A DNA stretch of 64,000 bases. Source: Daejeonella sp. (GTDB lineage: Bacteria > Bacteroidota > Bacteroidia > Sphingobacteriales > Sphingobacteriaceae). The position numbers and the translations under genes were made by a program. Each line of letters opens with the position of its first letter. Positions within the stretch are counted from its first letter, which is position 1. Below are positions 34,420-43,483 of this stretch, in pieces. Under the pieces are notes generated by a model. It had not been told where the DNA came from. It saw only the letters and a list, made by a program, of their open reading frames with translations, and made no database searches. The stretch covers positions 1 through 64,000 of the forward strand of contig NZ_JAUXXZ010000033.1 in NCBI RefSeq assembly GCF_030684675.1, read 5' to 3'.

Positions 34420-37400
34420 ATGAATCGATTGAATAGACTATCCATTTTTATTGCCATTCAGCTTGTCATTTTCTTCATGGTATCATGCTCCCCAGACCTA
34501 CCTGAGGATGTGAAACTGGCCTATTCAAGCCTTCCGGATGAACTGGACTACAATATTCATGTAAAACCGATACTATCTGATAAATGTTTCTCTTGTCATG
34601 GGCCTGATAAGGCCAAGCAGGAAGCGGGACTCAGATTGGATATCGCCTCATTTGCATTTGATGATCTTCCTGAAAGCCCCGGGAAGGTTGCCATTGATCC
34701 CGGTGACCTGAATGGGAGTGAGCTTTTTCACAGAATCTTATCAGATGATCCTGAGTACAGTATGCCTAACAAAAAGTCAAATCTGAGTCTTTCTCCGAAA
34801 GAAAAGGCAATCTTAATAAAATGGATTAAGGAAGGGGCGGAGTATAAACCTCACTGGGCTTTCGTAAATCCTGAAAAGCCCGATGTTCCTGATATTAAAG
34901 AGGATAAATGGCTAATTAATCCAATAGATAATTTCATTGGCAGAAAGCTTGAACTTGAAAAATTAAAGCCTTCTGTCCAGGCAAAAAAGGAAATCTTGCT
35001 GAGAAGACTTTCTCTCGATCTAACCGGACTCCCGCCAACGCTTGCTGAAATTAATGCTTTTTTAAAGGATAATACTCCAAATGCCTATGAAAAGCAGGTG
35101 GATCGATTGCTAAAATCCCCGCATTATGGTGAAAAAATGGCCTTAAACTGGCTTGATCTGGCACGTTTCTCAGATTCCCATGGCTATACTGTCGACAGAC
35201 TCATTGATATGTCACCATACCGTGATTGGGTTATTAAGGCCTATAATCAGAATTTACCCTATGATAAATTTATTCAATGGCAATTAGCGGGTGATTTAAT
35301 GCCAAATGCCAGCAAGGATATGCAGATTGCAACTGCCTTTAATAGAATACATCAGCAAAATATGGAGGGTGGAATTATTGAAGAGGAATTTCAGACAGAG
35401 TACGTTATTGACAGGGTAAATACCACCGGTGTGGCGGTTATGGGTCTTCCATTGGGCTGTGCCAGATGTCATGACCATAAGTATGATCCAATCTCACAAA
35501 AAAACTATTATGAATTGTATGGCTTCTTTAACAGGGTAAAGGAAGCGGGACAAATTTCATGGGACGATGCAATGCCATCTCCAACGATGTTACTGCCAAC
35601 AGATCAACAGGAAAAGATCCTGAATTATATAAAAAGCAAAATTTCTATCCAGGAGAATAAATTAATTAAAACAAAAATCGCTTCTCAAATTGCTTTCCAG
35701 GATTGGATTAAAGGCAAAAAGTATAAAGAATTAGCCAAAGAAGCTATTCCAATGGAAGGATTGCAGGCTCATTATAATTTTTCTGAAGCTTCTTTGAAGA
35801 GTGCTTATTCGGGAACCGCTGATAACACTTTAACGAGCTCATCAATTGATAAACCTGTATTTGCAGAGAGAGCGAATGGGAAGGCTTTAGTTTTAAATGG
35901 AGACCAGTGGTATGAGCTGAAGAAGGTTGGGGCATTTAGAAAATCAGATCCTTTTAGCATCAATATCAGTGTATTTATGCCCAAGAATTTTAAAGAAGGT
36001 GTTCTGTTTCATAAATGTGTTTCAGAACGCCTGTATAATTTCAGGGGCTATCACCTATATCTTAAGGATGACCGCTTGACGGTGAATATGTCGCATGCAG
36101 CACCCTCGAATGCTATTTCCAGAATAACACAGAAACCTGTTATCCGGAATCAGTGGGTACAGCTTACCATGACTTATGATGGATCTTCAAAGGCCAGTGG
36201 ACTGAAGTTATTTGAAAATGGCACAGAACAGAAGCTCATCACAATCATGGATCAGCTTACAAAAGACATCCTGATGTATTCTAAGGAACAACCTGGATTG
36301 CAAATAGGTGCCTGGGATCGCGGACTTGGATTTAAAGGTGGGCAGGTTGATGATATCATGGTTTATAACCGGGAATTAACGGATTATGAAGTAAAAATAA
36401 TAGGTAGAAAAGCTTCCTGGACATCTATAGCGCAAAAAGAACCAACACATTTAACTAAAACCGATTTAATCTTACTGAACAAATACTATACATCTGTTTT
36501 AGATCCCGCAGTGAGGGCAGAGTCTATAAAATTGCAAAACATTCGAACTGAACTGGCCGATTCTGTGAATAAAGTCAGAGAATTGATGGTTATGCAGGAT
36601 TCACCGGAACCCAAAAAGACATTCATTTTGAACAGAGGCAATTATGATAGTCCGGGGGAAGAGGTTTTTCCAAATACGCCACAATCAATTCTTCCTTTTC
36701 CAGCTGATTTACCCAAAAATCGTTACGGTTTGGCCCAATGGTTAACCGATGATAAACACCCGCTTACGGCAAGGGTTGCAGTGAATAGGTATTGGCAGAA
36801 TTTCTTTGGAACCGGCCTTGTTAAAACATCAGAAGATTTTGGTAATCAGGGGGAATTACCAAGTCATCCGGAATTATTGGACTGGCTGGCAGTTACATTT
36901 ACAGAGAGTAGATGGGATACCAAGAAATTATGCAAACTGATTGTTATGTCGGCCACTTACAGGCAGGATTCAAAAGCGAATTCCGATACAAAATTAAAAG
37001 ACCCTGAGAACAGATTCCTATCCCACGGGCCTTCCAGGCGTATGGAGGCCGAAATGATACGCGATAACGCTTTAATGGCCAGTGGTTTACTCAATAATAA
37101 AATTGGGGGTAAAAGTGTTAAACCTTATCAGCCCGAAGGATTATGGGAGATTAATAATACCAGTTATACTGCAGATACAGGCAATGCAGTTTACAGACGC
37201 AGTTTGTATGTGCTGGTTAAACGTTCTGTACCAAATCCGACTTTAAATACATTTGATGCAACTGAAAGGAGTTATTGTGTAGTACGCCGGCAAAGTACAA
37301 ATACACCGCTTCAGGCCCTTGTTTTGCTGAACGATCCCACATTTGTTGAAGCATCAAAAGTATTAGGGCAGCAAATAACTTCCTCAGTTAACCAGGCTAA

Positions 37401-37644
37401 AGCCATCACTGAAATTTACAGAAAACTTACAGGTATCACACCTGGCAAAGCCGAATTGAACTTATTGCAATCACTGCAAAGCGAAGAATTGAAAAAATTC
37501 AGGGCAGATATAAAAAGAACTAAAGGCTGGCTGGCAGCGGGACAATTTAAAGTAGATAAAGATCTTGAACCCGCTATGGTAGCCGCCAATGCGGTATTGG
37601 CAAGTGTTATCTTAAATTCAGATGCAACCTTAACTAAGAGATAA
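34420..37644 (+). CDS. PSD1/DUF1553-family cytochrome lipoprotein with LamG insert (cluster 2)
   Basis: 1074 residues. Lipoprotein leader ending FFMVSC23; PSCyt1 with CFSCH at 56-60; DUF1549 (about 150-370) with [31 protein letters not shown]; a concanavalin/LamG-like domain inserted at about 445-660 (GLQAHYNFSEASLKSAYSG...GQVDDIMVYNRELTDYEV); then DUF1553 (about 760-1050). Same order as 1834-4152, but that paralogue goes straight from DUF1549 to DUF1553. LamG domains commonly bind glycans, so this copy may have added substrate binding. The stop lies 2 nt before the DUF1501 gene. Confidence 0.92.
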   Translation: MNRLNRLSIFIAIQLVIFFMVSCSPDLPEDVKLAYSSLPDELDYNIHVKPILSDKCFSCHGPDKAKQEAGLRLDIASFAFDDLPESPGKVAIDPGDLNGSELFHRILSDDPEYSMPNKKSNLSLSPKEKAILIKWIKEGAEYKPHWAFVNPEKPDVPDIKEDKWLINPIDNFIGRKLELEKLKPSVQAKKEILLRRLSLDLTGLPPTLAEINAFLKDNTPNAYEKQVDRLLKSPHYGEKMALNWLDLARFSDSHGYTVDRLIDMSPYRDWVIKAYNQNLPYDKFIQWQLAGDLMPNASKDMQIATAFNRIHQQNMEGGIIEEEFQTEYVIDRVNTTGVAVMGLPLGCARCHDHKYDPISQKNYYELYGFFNRVKEAGQISWDDAMPSPTMLLPTDQQEKILNYIKSKISIQENKLIKTKIASQIAFQDWIKGKKYKELAKEAIPMEGLQAHYNFSEASLKSAYSGTADNTLTSSSIDKPVFAERANGKALVLNGDQWYELKKVGAFRKSDPFSINISVFMPKNFKEGVLFHKCVSERLYNFRGYHLYLKDDRLTVNMSHAAPSNAISRITQKPVIRNQWVQLTMTYDGSSKASGLKLFENGTEQKLITIMDQLTKDILMYSKEQPGLQIGAWDRGLGFKGGQVDDIMVYNRELTDYEVKIIGRKASWTSIAQKEPTHLTKTDLILLNKYYTSVLDPAVRAESIKLQNIRTELADSVNKVRELMVMQDSPEPKKTFILNRGNYDSPGEEVFPNTPQSILPFPADLPKNRYGLAQWLTDDKHPLTARVAVNRYWQNFFGTGLVKTSEDFGNQGELPSHPELLDWLAVTFTESRWDTKKLCKLIVMSATYRQDSKANSDTKLKDPENRFLSHGPSRRMEAEMIRDNALMASGLLNNKIGGKSVKPYQPEGLWEINNTSYTADTGNAVYRRSLYVLVKRSVPNPTLNTFDATERSYCVVRRQSTNTPLQALVLLNDPTFVEASKVLGQQITSSVNQAKAITEIYRKLTGITPGKAELNLLQSLQSEELKKFRADIKRTKGWLAAGQFKVDKDLEPAMVAANAVLASVILNSDATLTKR

Positions 37645-37646
37645 AT

Positions 37647-39164
37647 ATGAGCGATCATCATAAAGAACCTTTCAAATTAAAAACGCCTGAATTTAATCGC
37701 TTAAATAAAGGTTGGGACAGGCGTAATTTCTTAACAAAAACCTCCCTGGGAATAGGTGCATTAGCGCTGAGCTCATTGATTGGAAAATCTGTATTAGGTG
37801 AATTTGCCAATACCCTTTCAAATGAAAGTTCATCAGCATCTCTTGAGCAGGAAATTCTTAAAGCTTTGCCTCATTTCGCTCCAAAAGCAAAAAGAGTGGT
37901 CTACTTATTTATGAGCGGAGGCCCTTCTCAATTTGAAACTTTTGATTATAAGCCCAAGCTTGTCGATCTATTCGGGCAGGAACTCCCTGATTCAATACGA
38001 CAGGGACAGCGGTTAACCGGGATGAGTGGCAGTCAGAGTACCTTACCTGTTGTTCCTTCCATATTTAAATTTAATCAGCATGGTAATTCCAGAACCTGGG
38101 TAAGCGAATTATTACCCCATACCGCTCAGGTTGTGGATGATTTATGCATCATAAAATCAATTCATTCAGAAGCCATAAACCATGATCCGGCATTAACTTT
38201 TTTTCAAACCGGGAATCAATTGCCGGGAAGAGCTTCAATAGGATCTTGGCTTAGCTATGGATTAGGATCAGATAATAACAACCTTCCGACCTTTATAGTG
38301 CTTGTTTCAAAAAACGCTGCAAAAGATCAGCCTCTTTATGCCCGATTATGGGGCAATGGCTTTCTGCCTTCTGAACATCAGGGAGTTCAGTTCAGAGCCG
38401 GTAAGGATCCGGTTCTGTTTCTGGATAATCCGGAAGGATATGAAGGAAAAGACAGACAGGAAATGCTGGGCTATCTTAATAAATTAAATCAGCTTCAGAA
38501 TGATGCTTATGGTGATCCTGAAGTTGATGCCCGTATTGCACAATATGAGATGGCCTACCGGATGCAGACATCCATACCTGATGTGATGTCTACTGCAGAT
38601 GAAACAGATGAGGTTTTTGAGCTGTATGCCCCTGATAGCCGTGATCCGGGAACCTATGCTGCAAACTGCATCCTGGCGAGAAAACTATTGGAAAAGGATG
38701 TAAAATTTGTACAACTCTATCATCAGGGATGGGATCATCATGGTAATCTTCCCGAAAATATGGTTAAACAATGTAAGGATACTGATCAGGCAACGGCAGC
38801 TTTTATCAAAGACCTGAAAAGAAGAGGATTACTTGAAGATACCCTTGTCATTTGGGGTGGTGAGTTTGGTCGTACAGTTTACTCACAGGGAAAGTTATTA
38901 CCAGGTAATTATGGCAGGGATCATCATCCACGTTGCTTTACGATGTGGATGGCAGGTGCAGGTGTTAAAGCTGGGATCAGCTATGGTGAAACCGATGATT
39001 TTAGTTATAATATCGTAAAGGATCCGGTTCATGTGCATGATTTTCATGCCACCTTGATGCATATTATGGGAATAGATCATGAAAGATTAACCTATAAATT
39101 TCAAGGCAGACGTTTCCGCTTAACTGATGTTGAAGGCAAAGTGGTTAAAGATATTTTAAGTTAA
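37647..39164 (+). CDS. DUF1501 family Tat-exported protein (cluster 2)
   Basis: 505 residues. Twin-arginine signal slightly internal: WDRRNFLTKTSLGIGALALSSLIG (about 25-48). The body matches its paralogue at 4155-5606 nearly segment for segment: LPHFAPKAKRVVYLFMSGGPSQFETFDYKPKLVDLFGQELPDS, YHQGWDHHGNLPEN, VIWGGEFGRTVYSQG, YGRDHHPRCFTMW and GRRFRLTDVEGKVVKDIL. The conserved D, H and E residues suggest a metal-dependent sulfatase/phosphatase-like fold. Second gene of cluster 2, followed 56 nt later by the propeller gene. Confidence 0.92.
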   Translation: MSDHHKEPFKLKTPEFNRLNKGWDRRNFLTKTSLGIGALALSSLIGKSVLGEFANTLSNESSSASLEQEILKALPHFAPKAKRVVYLFMSGGPSQFETFDYKPKLVDLFGQELPDSIRQGQRLTGMSGSQSTLPVVPSIFKFNQHGNSRTWVSELLPHTAQVVDDLCIIKSIHSEAINHDPALTFFQTGNQLPGRASIGSWLSYGLGSDNNNLPTFIVLVSKNAAKDQPLYARLWGNGFLPSEHQGVQFRAGKDPVLFLDNPEGYEGKDRQEMLGYLNKLNQLQNDAYGDPEVDARIAQYEMAYRMQTSIPDVMSTADETDEVFELYAPDSRDPGTYAANCILARKLLEKDVKFVQLYHQGWDHHGNLPENMVKQCKDTDQATAAFIKDLKRRGLLEDTLVIWGGEFGRTVYSQGKLLPGNYGRDHHPRCFTMWMAGAGVKAGISYGETDDFSYNIVKDPVHVHDFHATLMHIMGIDHERLTYKFQGRRFRLTDVEGKVVKDILS

Positions 39165-39220
39165 AAGGAATTATTTTTCATTTCATTTATAAAAATTAAA
39201 CTTTAAGGATATAAATAGCT

Positions 39221-40330
39221 ATGATTTCAAGAAGAAATTTTCTTAAGAATACAGGAATGGCAAGTGCATTGAGCATGGCTGGTTCGGGTGATGCATTTTC
39301 GCATCCATTTGCTAATACTTATGCTGCTGATGAGGTAATAGGTCATGGCAATTTCAAGTATAAGGTTGATAAAGCCTGGGCAAAAATAAGTGTAAACAGC
39401 AATCCGCTTTTTAATTGCCATGAAATGGTTCAGGATAGTAAGGGTAGACTTATCATGCTGGGAGATCACACACAAAACAACATTTTAATTTTCGACAAAT
39501 CAGGAAAACTACTGGATAATTGGGGAACAGCCTGGCCAGGTGGACATGGTTTATCCATCAGCAAGGAAGGTGGAGAAGATTTTCTACTGATTGTAGATTG
39601 CGGATGGTATCAAAATAAATCCGGTGTATGGAATGCTCAGGCTGGCCAGGTTATTAAAACGGATTTAAATGGAAGGATAATTTTTTCAATAGGCCACCCG
39701 AAAACAATTGGTGTTTACAAAGACGATGAAAAATTTATGCCTACTGAAACAGCCGTAGGGCCTAATGGGGATATTTATGTAGCTGATGGTTATGGATCCG
39801 ACTATATTATCCAATACAACAACAAGGGGCAATATATCAGGCATTTTGGTGGTAGAAAAAATGCAAATCCTGATTGGAATCTACGTTGCGCTCATGGCGT
39901 GGCAATAGATTATAGAAACAAAAATAATCCGACCTTAATTTGCACATCCAGAGAGGAAAATTGCTTTAAAGTATTTACACTGGATGGCAAATTTTTGCAT
40001 CGCATTGATATGCCGGGAATGCATGTTTGCCGGCCTGTACTGGATGGAGAAAATCTGTATGCCGGAGTTTGCTGGTCGAATGATGAAGCCGGTAAAATGA
40101 TTGGAGGTAACAGTGGCTTTGTAACCATTTTAGATGCATCAAATAAGGTAATTTCCAACCCGGGAGGAAATTCACCGGTTTACAAAAACAATGTCCTGCA
40201 AGCTACTTTGCAGGCACCTGGTCAGATGTTTCAGCATTGCCATGATGTATGTATTGATGAGGATAAGAACATTTATGTATGCCAGTGGAACGCAAATAAT
40301 ACGGCACCTGTAAAGTTAACCAGGGTTTAA
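39221..40330 (+). CDS. Tat-type NHL/six-bladed beta-propeller protein (cluster 2)
   Basis: 369 residues with the leader SRRNFLKNTGMASALSMAGSG (RR motif). The propeller body shares with 5629-6657 the strings FNCHEMVQDSKGRLIMLGDHTQNNILIFDKSGKLLDNWG, FMPTETAVGPNGDIYVADGYGSDYIIQY, HVCRPVLDGENLYAGV and HCHDVCIDEDKNIYVCQW. Conserved His/Cys-rich spots (NCHEM, HVCRP, HCHDVC) could bind a metal. Ends 3 nt before the membrane cytochrome gene. Role unknown; the constant neighbourhood suggests a physical partner of the DUF1501 or PSD1 protein. Confidence 0.87.
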   Translation: MISRRNFLKNTGMASALSMAGSGDAFSHPFANTYAADEVIGHGNFKYKVDKAWAKISVNSNPLFNCHEMVQDSKGRLIMLGDHTQNNILIFDKSGKLLDNWGTAWPGGHGLSISKEGGEDFLLIVDCGWYQNKSGVWNAQAGQVIKTDLNGRIIFSIGHPKTIGVYKDDEKFMPTETAVGPNGDIYVADGYGSDYIIQYNNKGQYIRHFGGRKNANPDWNLRCAHGVAIDYRNKNNPTLICTSREENCFKVFTLDGKFLHRIDMPGMHVCRPVLDGENLYAGVCWSNDEAGKMIGGNSGFVTILDASNKVISNPGGNSPVYKNNVLQATLQAPGQMFQHCHDVCIDEDKNIYVCQWNANNTAPVKLTRV

Positions 40331-40333
40331 TCC

Positions 40334-41656
40334 ATGCTATTAGATCTGGCCATATTTTCAGGTAGACTGCATCCACTTGTCGTTCATTTACCAATTGGTT
40401 TTCTCTTACTGGCAACAGTATTTGAATTAATCTCCTATTCAAAGAAATATGAACACCTGAAAGCTTCGGTATCATTCACATTGCTGCTAGGCTTCATTTC
40501 TGCAGTATTAGCCTGTATTTTTGGCTATATATTATCGTTAAGTGGAGATTACGAAAGCGTGGCACTTAATGATCATAAAATTTCAGGTATTGCCCTCGCT
40601 TTGATTTCAGGATTATTATTTCTGATCAGCAATGGAACGTTTAAAAAATTACCAGCAATTAAACGCTCTGTTTTTACCATGCTTTGTGTTTTAACCATAG
40701 CCCTGATGAGCTATACTGGGCATCAGGGAGGTTTATTGACCCATGGTGCAGAATATCTGTCGATGGAGGTACTTACCCAGCAGGAAAGAGTTAAACCTGC
40801 AAGTGTAGAACAGGCAATGATTTTTGAAGATGTTGTTCATCCAATATTAATCCAGCGCTGTTCTCAATGCCATAGAGCCGATAAAATGAAAGGGGAGCTC
40901 TCCATGAAAACATTGACTGATTTGCAAAAAGGAGGCAAAAATGGTGCAGCAATTGTCGCAGGTTCATTAAATGAGAGTGAATTGTATAAGCGGATCACCC
41001 TTGATCCTGAACATGAGGACTATATGCCTTCTGATGGAAAAACACCATTAACGAAATCAGAAGTAGAAATCATTAAATGGTGGATAGAAATGGGCAAGGC
41101 CATTAATGGTAAAAAGATGTCTGAATTGAAAAATACCCAGTCAATTAATCCACTGATTGCCCGCTATTTGAAAATTGGTGACGATGAAAAGCAGACTGAT
41201 CCTGAATATCCGGTTTCCAATCCAGATATTCCTGCTTTTACTAATCTAAAATTATTGGATAGTCTTCGAAATCTGGGATTGAATATCAGAGTAATGCAAC
41301 ATCAACCGCTCATGCTGGATATAAGCTTGCCTGAAGATAAAAGCAGGCAAATTGCTTCAATCAAGCCCGGACTTAAATCAATTGCAAAGAATATTATCTG
41401 GCTTAATTTATCAGGAAATAATCTGACCGATAATGACCTGGATTTTTTGCCATTTATGATCAATCTGGAAAAGCTTCGGCTTGAGAAAAATCCAGTTACT
41501 GATAAATGTATTCTACTTATTTCTGCTTTAAAACATCTCGAAGCAGTTAATTTGAATGAAACGGGTATGAGTAAAGCAGGAGTGGAGCAATTGAAGAAGA
41601 TGCCTTCTATTAAAAGAGTTTATGAGTGGAATATTGGTGTGGTGGGAGATGATTAA
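40334..41656 (+). CDS. Membrane cytochrome-like protein with LRR (cluster 2)
   Basis: 440 residues. Four to five N-terminal membrane spans with the DUF2231-like opening FSGRLHPLVVHLPIGFLLLATVFELISY and ending TGHQGGLLTHGAEYLSM; PSCyt1 heme motif CSQCH in LIQRCSQCHRADKMKGELSM (about residue 175) and YMPSDGKTPLTKSEVEIIKWWIEMG; then short leucine-rich repeats. Shorter than its paralogue at 6678-8834, which continues with CHB_HEX and F5/8-like domains. Probably anchors the complex and passes electrons at the cytoplasmic membrane; inference from topology. Confidence 0.87.
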   Translation: MLLDLAIFSGRLHPLVVHLPIGFLLLATVFELISYSKKYEHLKASVSFTLLLGFISAVLACIFGYILSLSGDYESVALNDHKISGIALALISGLLFLISNGTFKKLPAIKRSVFTMLCVLTIALMSYTGHQGGLLTHGAEYLSMEVLTQQERVKPASVEQAMIFEDVVHPILIQRCSQCHRADKMKGELSMKTLTDLQKGGKNGAAIVAGSLNESELYKRITLDPEHEDYMPSDGKTPLTKSEVEIIKWWIEMGKAINGKKMSELKNTQSINPLIARYLKIGDDEKQTDPEYPVSNPDIPAFTNLKLLDSLRNLGLNIRVMQHQPLMLDISLPEDKSRQIASIKPGLKSIAKNIIWLNLSGNNLTDNDLDFLPFMINLEKLRLEKNPVTDKCILLISALKHLEAVNLNETGMSKAGVEQLKKMPSIKRVYEWNIGVVGDD

Positions 41657-41718
41657 ATTGATTCATGAGTGGGAGGCTTCAGCCAAGATGCTGTCACATA
41701 TAACCTGTACTCAGCACT

Positions 41719-41754
41719 AAAAAAAAGCCCATCATAGTTTTATTTATGATGGGC
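41719..41754 (-). terminator. Terminator of tRNA-Ser(TGA)
   Basis: On the minus strand GCCCATCATA (complement of 41745-41754) pairs with TATGATGGGC, followed by a run of eight Ts (41719-41726). Strong rho-independent terminator 125 nt past the tRNA. Confidence 0.85.
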
Positions 41755-41780
41755 GAATGTTAATAGCCTTTGGTTTTGAG

Positions 41781-41878
41781 GCGATGCCCTCCTTCGCAAA
41801 GACTCCAGCGGACTTCGTCCGTGCTCCGACGCTGAAGCTTTGGCGTAGGCACCCGTAGCCCGCTTCGGCGGGCGATGG
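41781..41878. repeat. tRNA-Ser-flanking repeat, copy 2
   Basis: Starts GCGATGCCCTCCTTCGCA and ends CCGCTTCGGCGGGCGATGGC, abutting tRNA-Ser(TGA). Same as 28433-28499 except for an extra block of about 31 nt (about 41822-41852) that is itself a small palindrome (GACGCTGAAGC / GCTTTGGCGT type). Open reading frames across it are chance. Confidence 0.7.
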
Positions 41879-41965
41879 CGGAGAGCTAGGGATTCGAACC
41901 CCAGGAACCTGTAACAGTTCAACAGTTTTCAAGACTGCCGCAATCGACCACTCTGCCAGCTCTCC
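41879..41965 (-). tRNA. tRNA-Ser (anticodon TGA)
   Basis: 87 nt on the minus strand. Acceptor GGAGAGC/GCTCTCC with discriminator G, anticodon loop CTTGAAA giving TGA, long variable arm, T-arm GGGGTTCGAATCCC. CCA not encoded. Confidence 0.97.
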
Positions 41966-42073
41966 GAGGGCAAAAGTACAAAACCGTGCTTAATCTGCAA
42001 ACAAAAATTAGCTTTTTTGAATTATTAAAGATAACTCACAGTAAGTGAGTAAGAAAGAGTGTTAAAACCAAGC

Positions 42074-43066
42074 TTATTCTACCTTTTTTTCAAGCTTTTC
42101 TTCAACCGGCTGGTTCTTAAACCGGTTATAAACCGGCTTAACTATTTTAATACTGCGTTTAGAAAGGTCTATACTGGCATTTAGTTCAAAGCCAATCAGA
42201 ATGATCAGGGAATTAAGATATAGCCAGATCATTAATACGATAAGCGTTCCTATAGAGCCATATAATTTATTGTAATTACCAAAATTGTTAATGTAGAAAG
42301 AGAAACCCCAGAAGGTTAGAATTGCCAGTATAGTAGACATCCAGGAACCAGCACTGAAGAACTTCCATTTCTTAGCATGGGCTGGTCCGTAGCGATACAG
42401 AAGTGCAATAGTGACAAAATAGAGTACAATTATAATTGACCATCTTGCCAAATTAAGTATGTATAACCAGAATGAATCCCTGAAACCAAGTTCTGTCTTT
42501 AACAGGTTTAATATATATTCACTGATGGTCATTACAACCAATGCAAAAATCAATGCAAATAAGATGAGCAAAGTAAGGTAAAGTGCTACTAATCTTTGTT
42601 TTAACCACGACCTGGTTTCGATGATCAGGGAGGATTTATTAAAAGCTTCCATCAGGTTATGGACGCCATTTGTTGAGAATACAAGGGCAAATACAAAACC
42701 GAATGAGAGGAGTTTTGAATTTTGATTTTTCACAATATCAAACAAGGTTAATTTTACTGCAGCATAAGCCTCCGCGGGAAGGATCAGAGCTATCAGACTC
42801 ATTAACTGCTCTTGAAAATTATCCATCGGGACGTATGGGATCAGGGTAAAAAGAAAGATGATAGCAGGAAATATAGCAAGCATAAAGCTGTAAGCCAGCG
42901 AAGATGCCTTATTGATGAGTTCATCTTTTCCAATTTCCTGAAAGAAAAATGAGGCTACAGTATATAATGGCAGCGGACTAAATCCGGGCAGAATAATTGT
43001 TTTTGTCCGCTCAACCAGTATAAAATATGGTTTGAATCTCAGTAGAATTTGGTGCAGCCAGATCAT
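42074..43066 (-). CDS. YihY/BrkB family inner-membrane protein
   Basis: 330 residues with about six membrane spans. Family landmarks: ELINKASSLAYSFMLAIFPAIIFLFTLIPYVP at the N-terminus, FSTNGVHNLMEAFNKS, and YNKLYGSIGTLIVLMIWLYLNSLIILIGFELNASID near the C-terminus. Formerly misnamed ribonuclease BN; the real role is unclear and a transport or envelope function is suspected. It follows the thioesterase and mltG genes on the same strand (9-nt gap), so the three form an operon. The C-terminal tail is charged and cytoplasmic. Confidence 0.92.
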   Translation of the reverse strand: MIWLHQILLRFKPYFILVERTKTIILPGFSPLPLYTVASFFFQEIGKDELINKASSLAYSFMLAIFPAIIFLFTLIPYVPMDNFQEQLMSLIALILPAEAYAAVKLTLFDIVKNQNSKLLSFGFVFALVFSTNGVHNLMEAFNKSSLIIETRSWLKQRLVALYLTLLILFALIFALVVMTISEYILNLLKTELGFRDSFWLYILNLARWSIIIVLYFVTIALLYRYGPAHAKKWKFFSAGSWMSTILAILTFWGFSFYINNFGNYNKLYGSIGTLIVLMIWLYLNSLIILIGFELNASIDLSKRSIKIVKPVYNRFKNQPVEEKLEKKVE

Positions 43067-43075
43067 TTAATAAAC

Positions 43076-43483
43076 TTAATCAAAATATACACTGAGTTTC
43101 TCAAGAAATTCTTTTGAGGGCAAACAGGCTTTTTTCTTTTCCTGATCTATAAAAACAAGTGTGGTTTCACCCATATTGACCAGCTCATCACTTTCATTAT
43201 ATAATTCATACCTGAAATGTATTCTAAGAGAAGGCATTTTATCAATAAAAACCTTCACAGTTATCTCTTCATCGTATAAAGCAGGTAGTATATACTTACA
43301 TTTTAGGTCAATAACAGGCATGATTATGCCCGATTCTTCCATTGATTTATAAGTCAAACCCAGACTTCTGAGCATTTCTACACGGCCAACTTCATAAAAC
43401 GTAGCATAATTGCCATAATACATGAAGCCCATCTGGTCTGTATCAGCATATCGTACACGAATTTTGGTGCTGTGGCTAAACAT
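43076..43483 (-). CDS. Acyl-CoA thioesterase, YbgC-like hot-dog fold
   Basis: 135 residues, normal length for the 4HBT/YbgC group. The active-site segment is VRYADTDQMGFMYYGNYATFYEVGRVEMLRSLG, with the catalytic Asp in ADTDQMG. Hydrolyses acyl-CoA thioesters; substrate not predictable. Its ATG touches the mltG stop (shared base at 43483), so translation is coupled to mltG. A second hot-dog thioesterase lies at 46917-47357 but is of a different subgroup. Confidence 0.92.
   Translation of the reverse strand: MFSHSTKIRVRYADTDQMGFMYYGNYATFYEVGRVEMLRSLGLTYKSMEESGIIMPVIDLKCKYILPALYDEEITVKVFIDKMPSLRIHFRYELYNESDELVNMGETTLVFIDQEKKKACLPSKEFLEKLSVYFD

Noticed and set aside
41740-41932. Two overlapping minus-strand ORFs of about 60 codons near tRNA-Ser(TGA)
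   Set aside because: They translate the tRNA and its flanking GC-rich repeat; chance frames.
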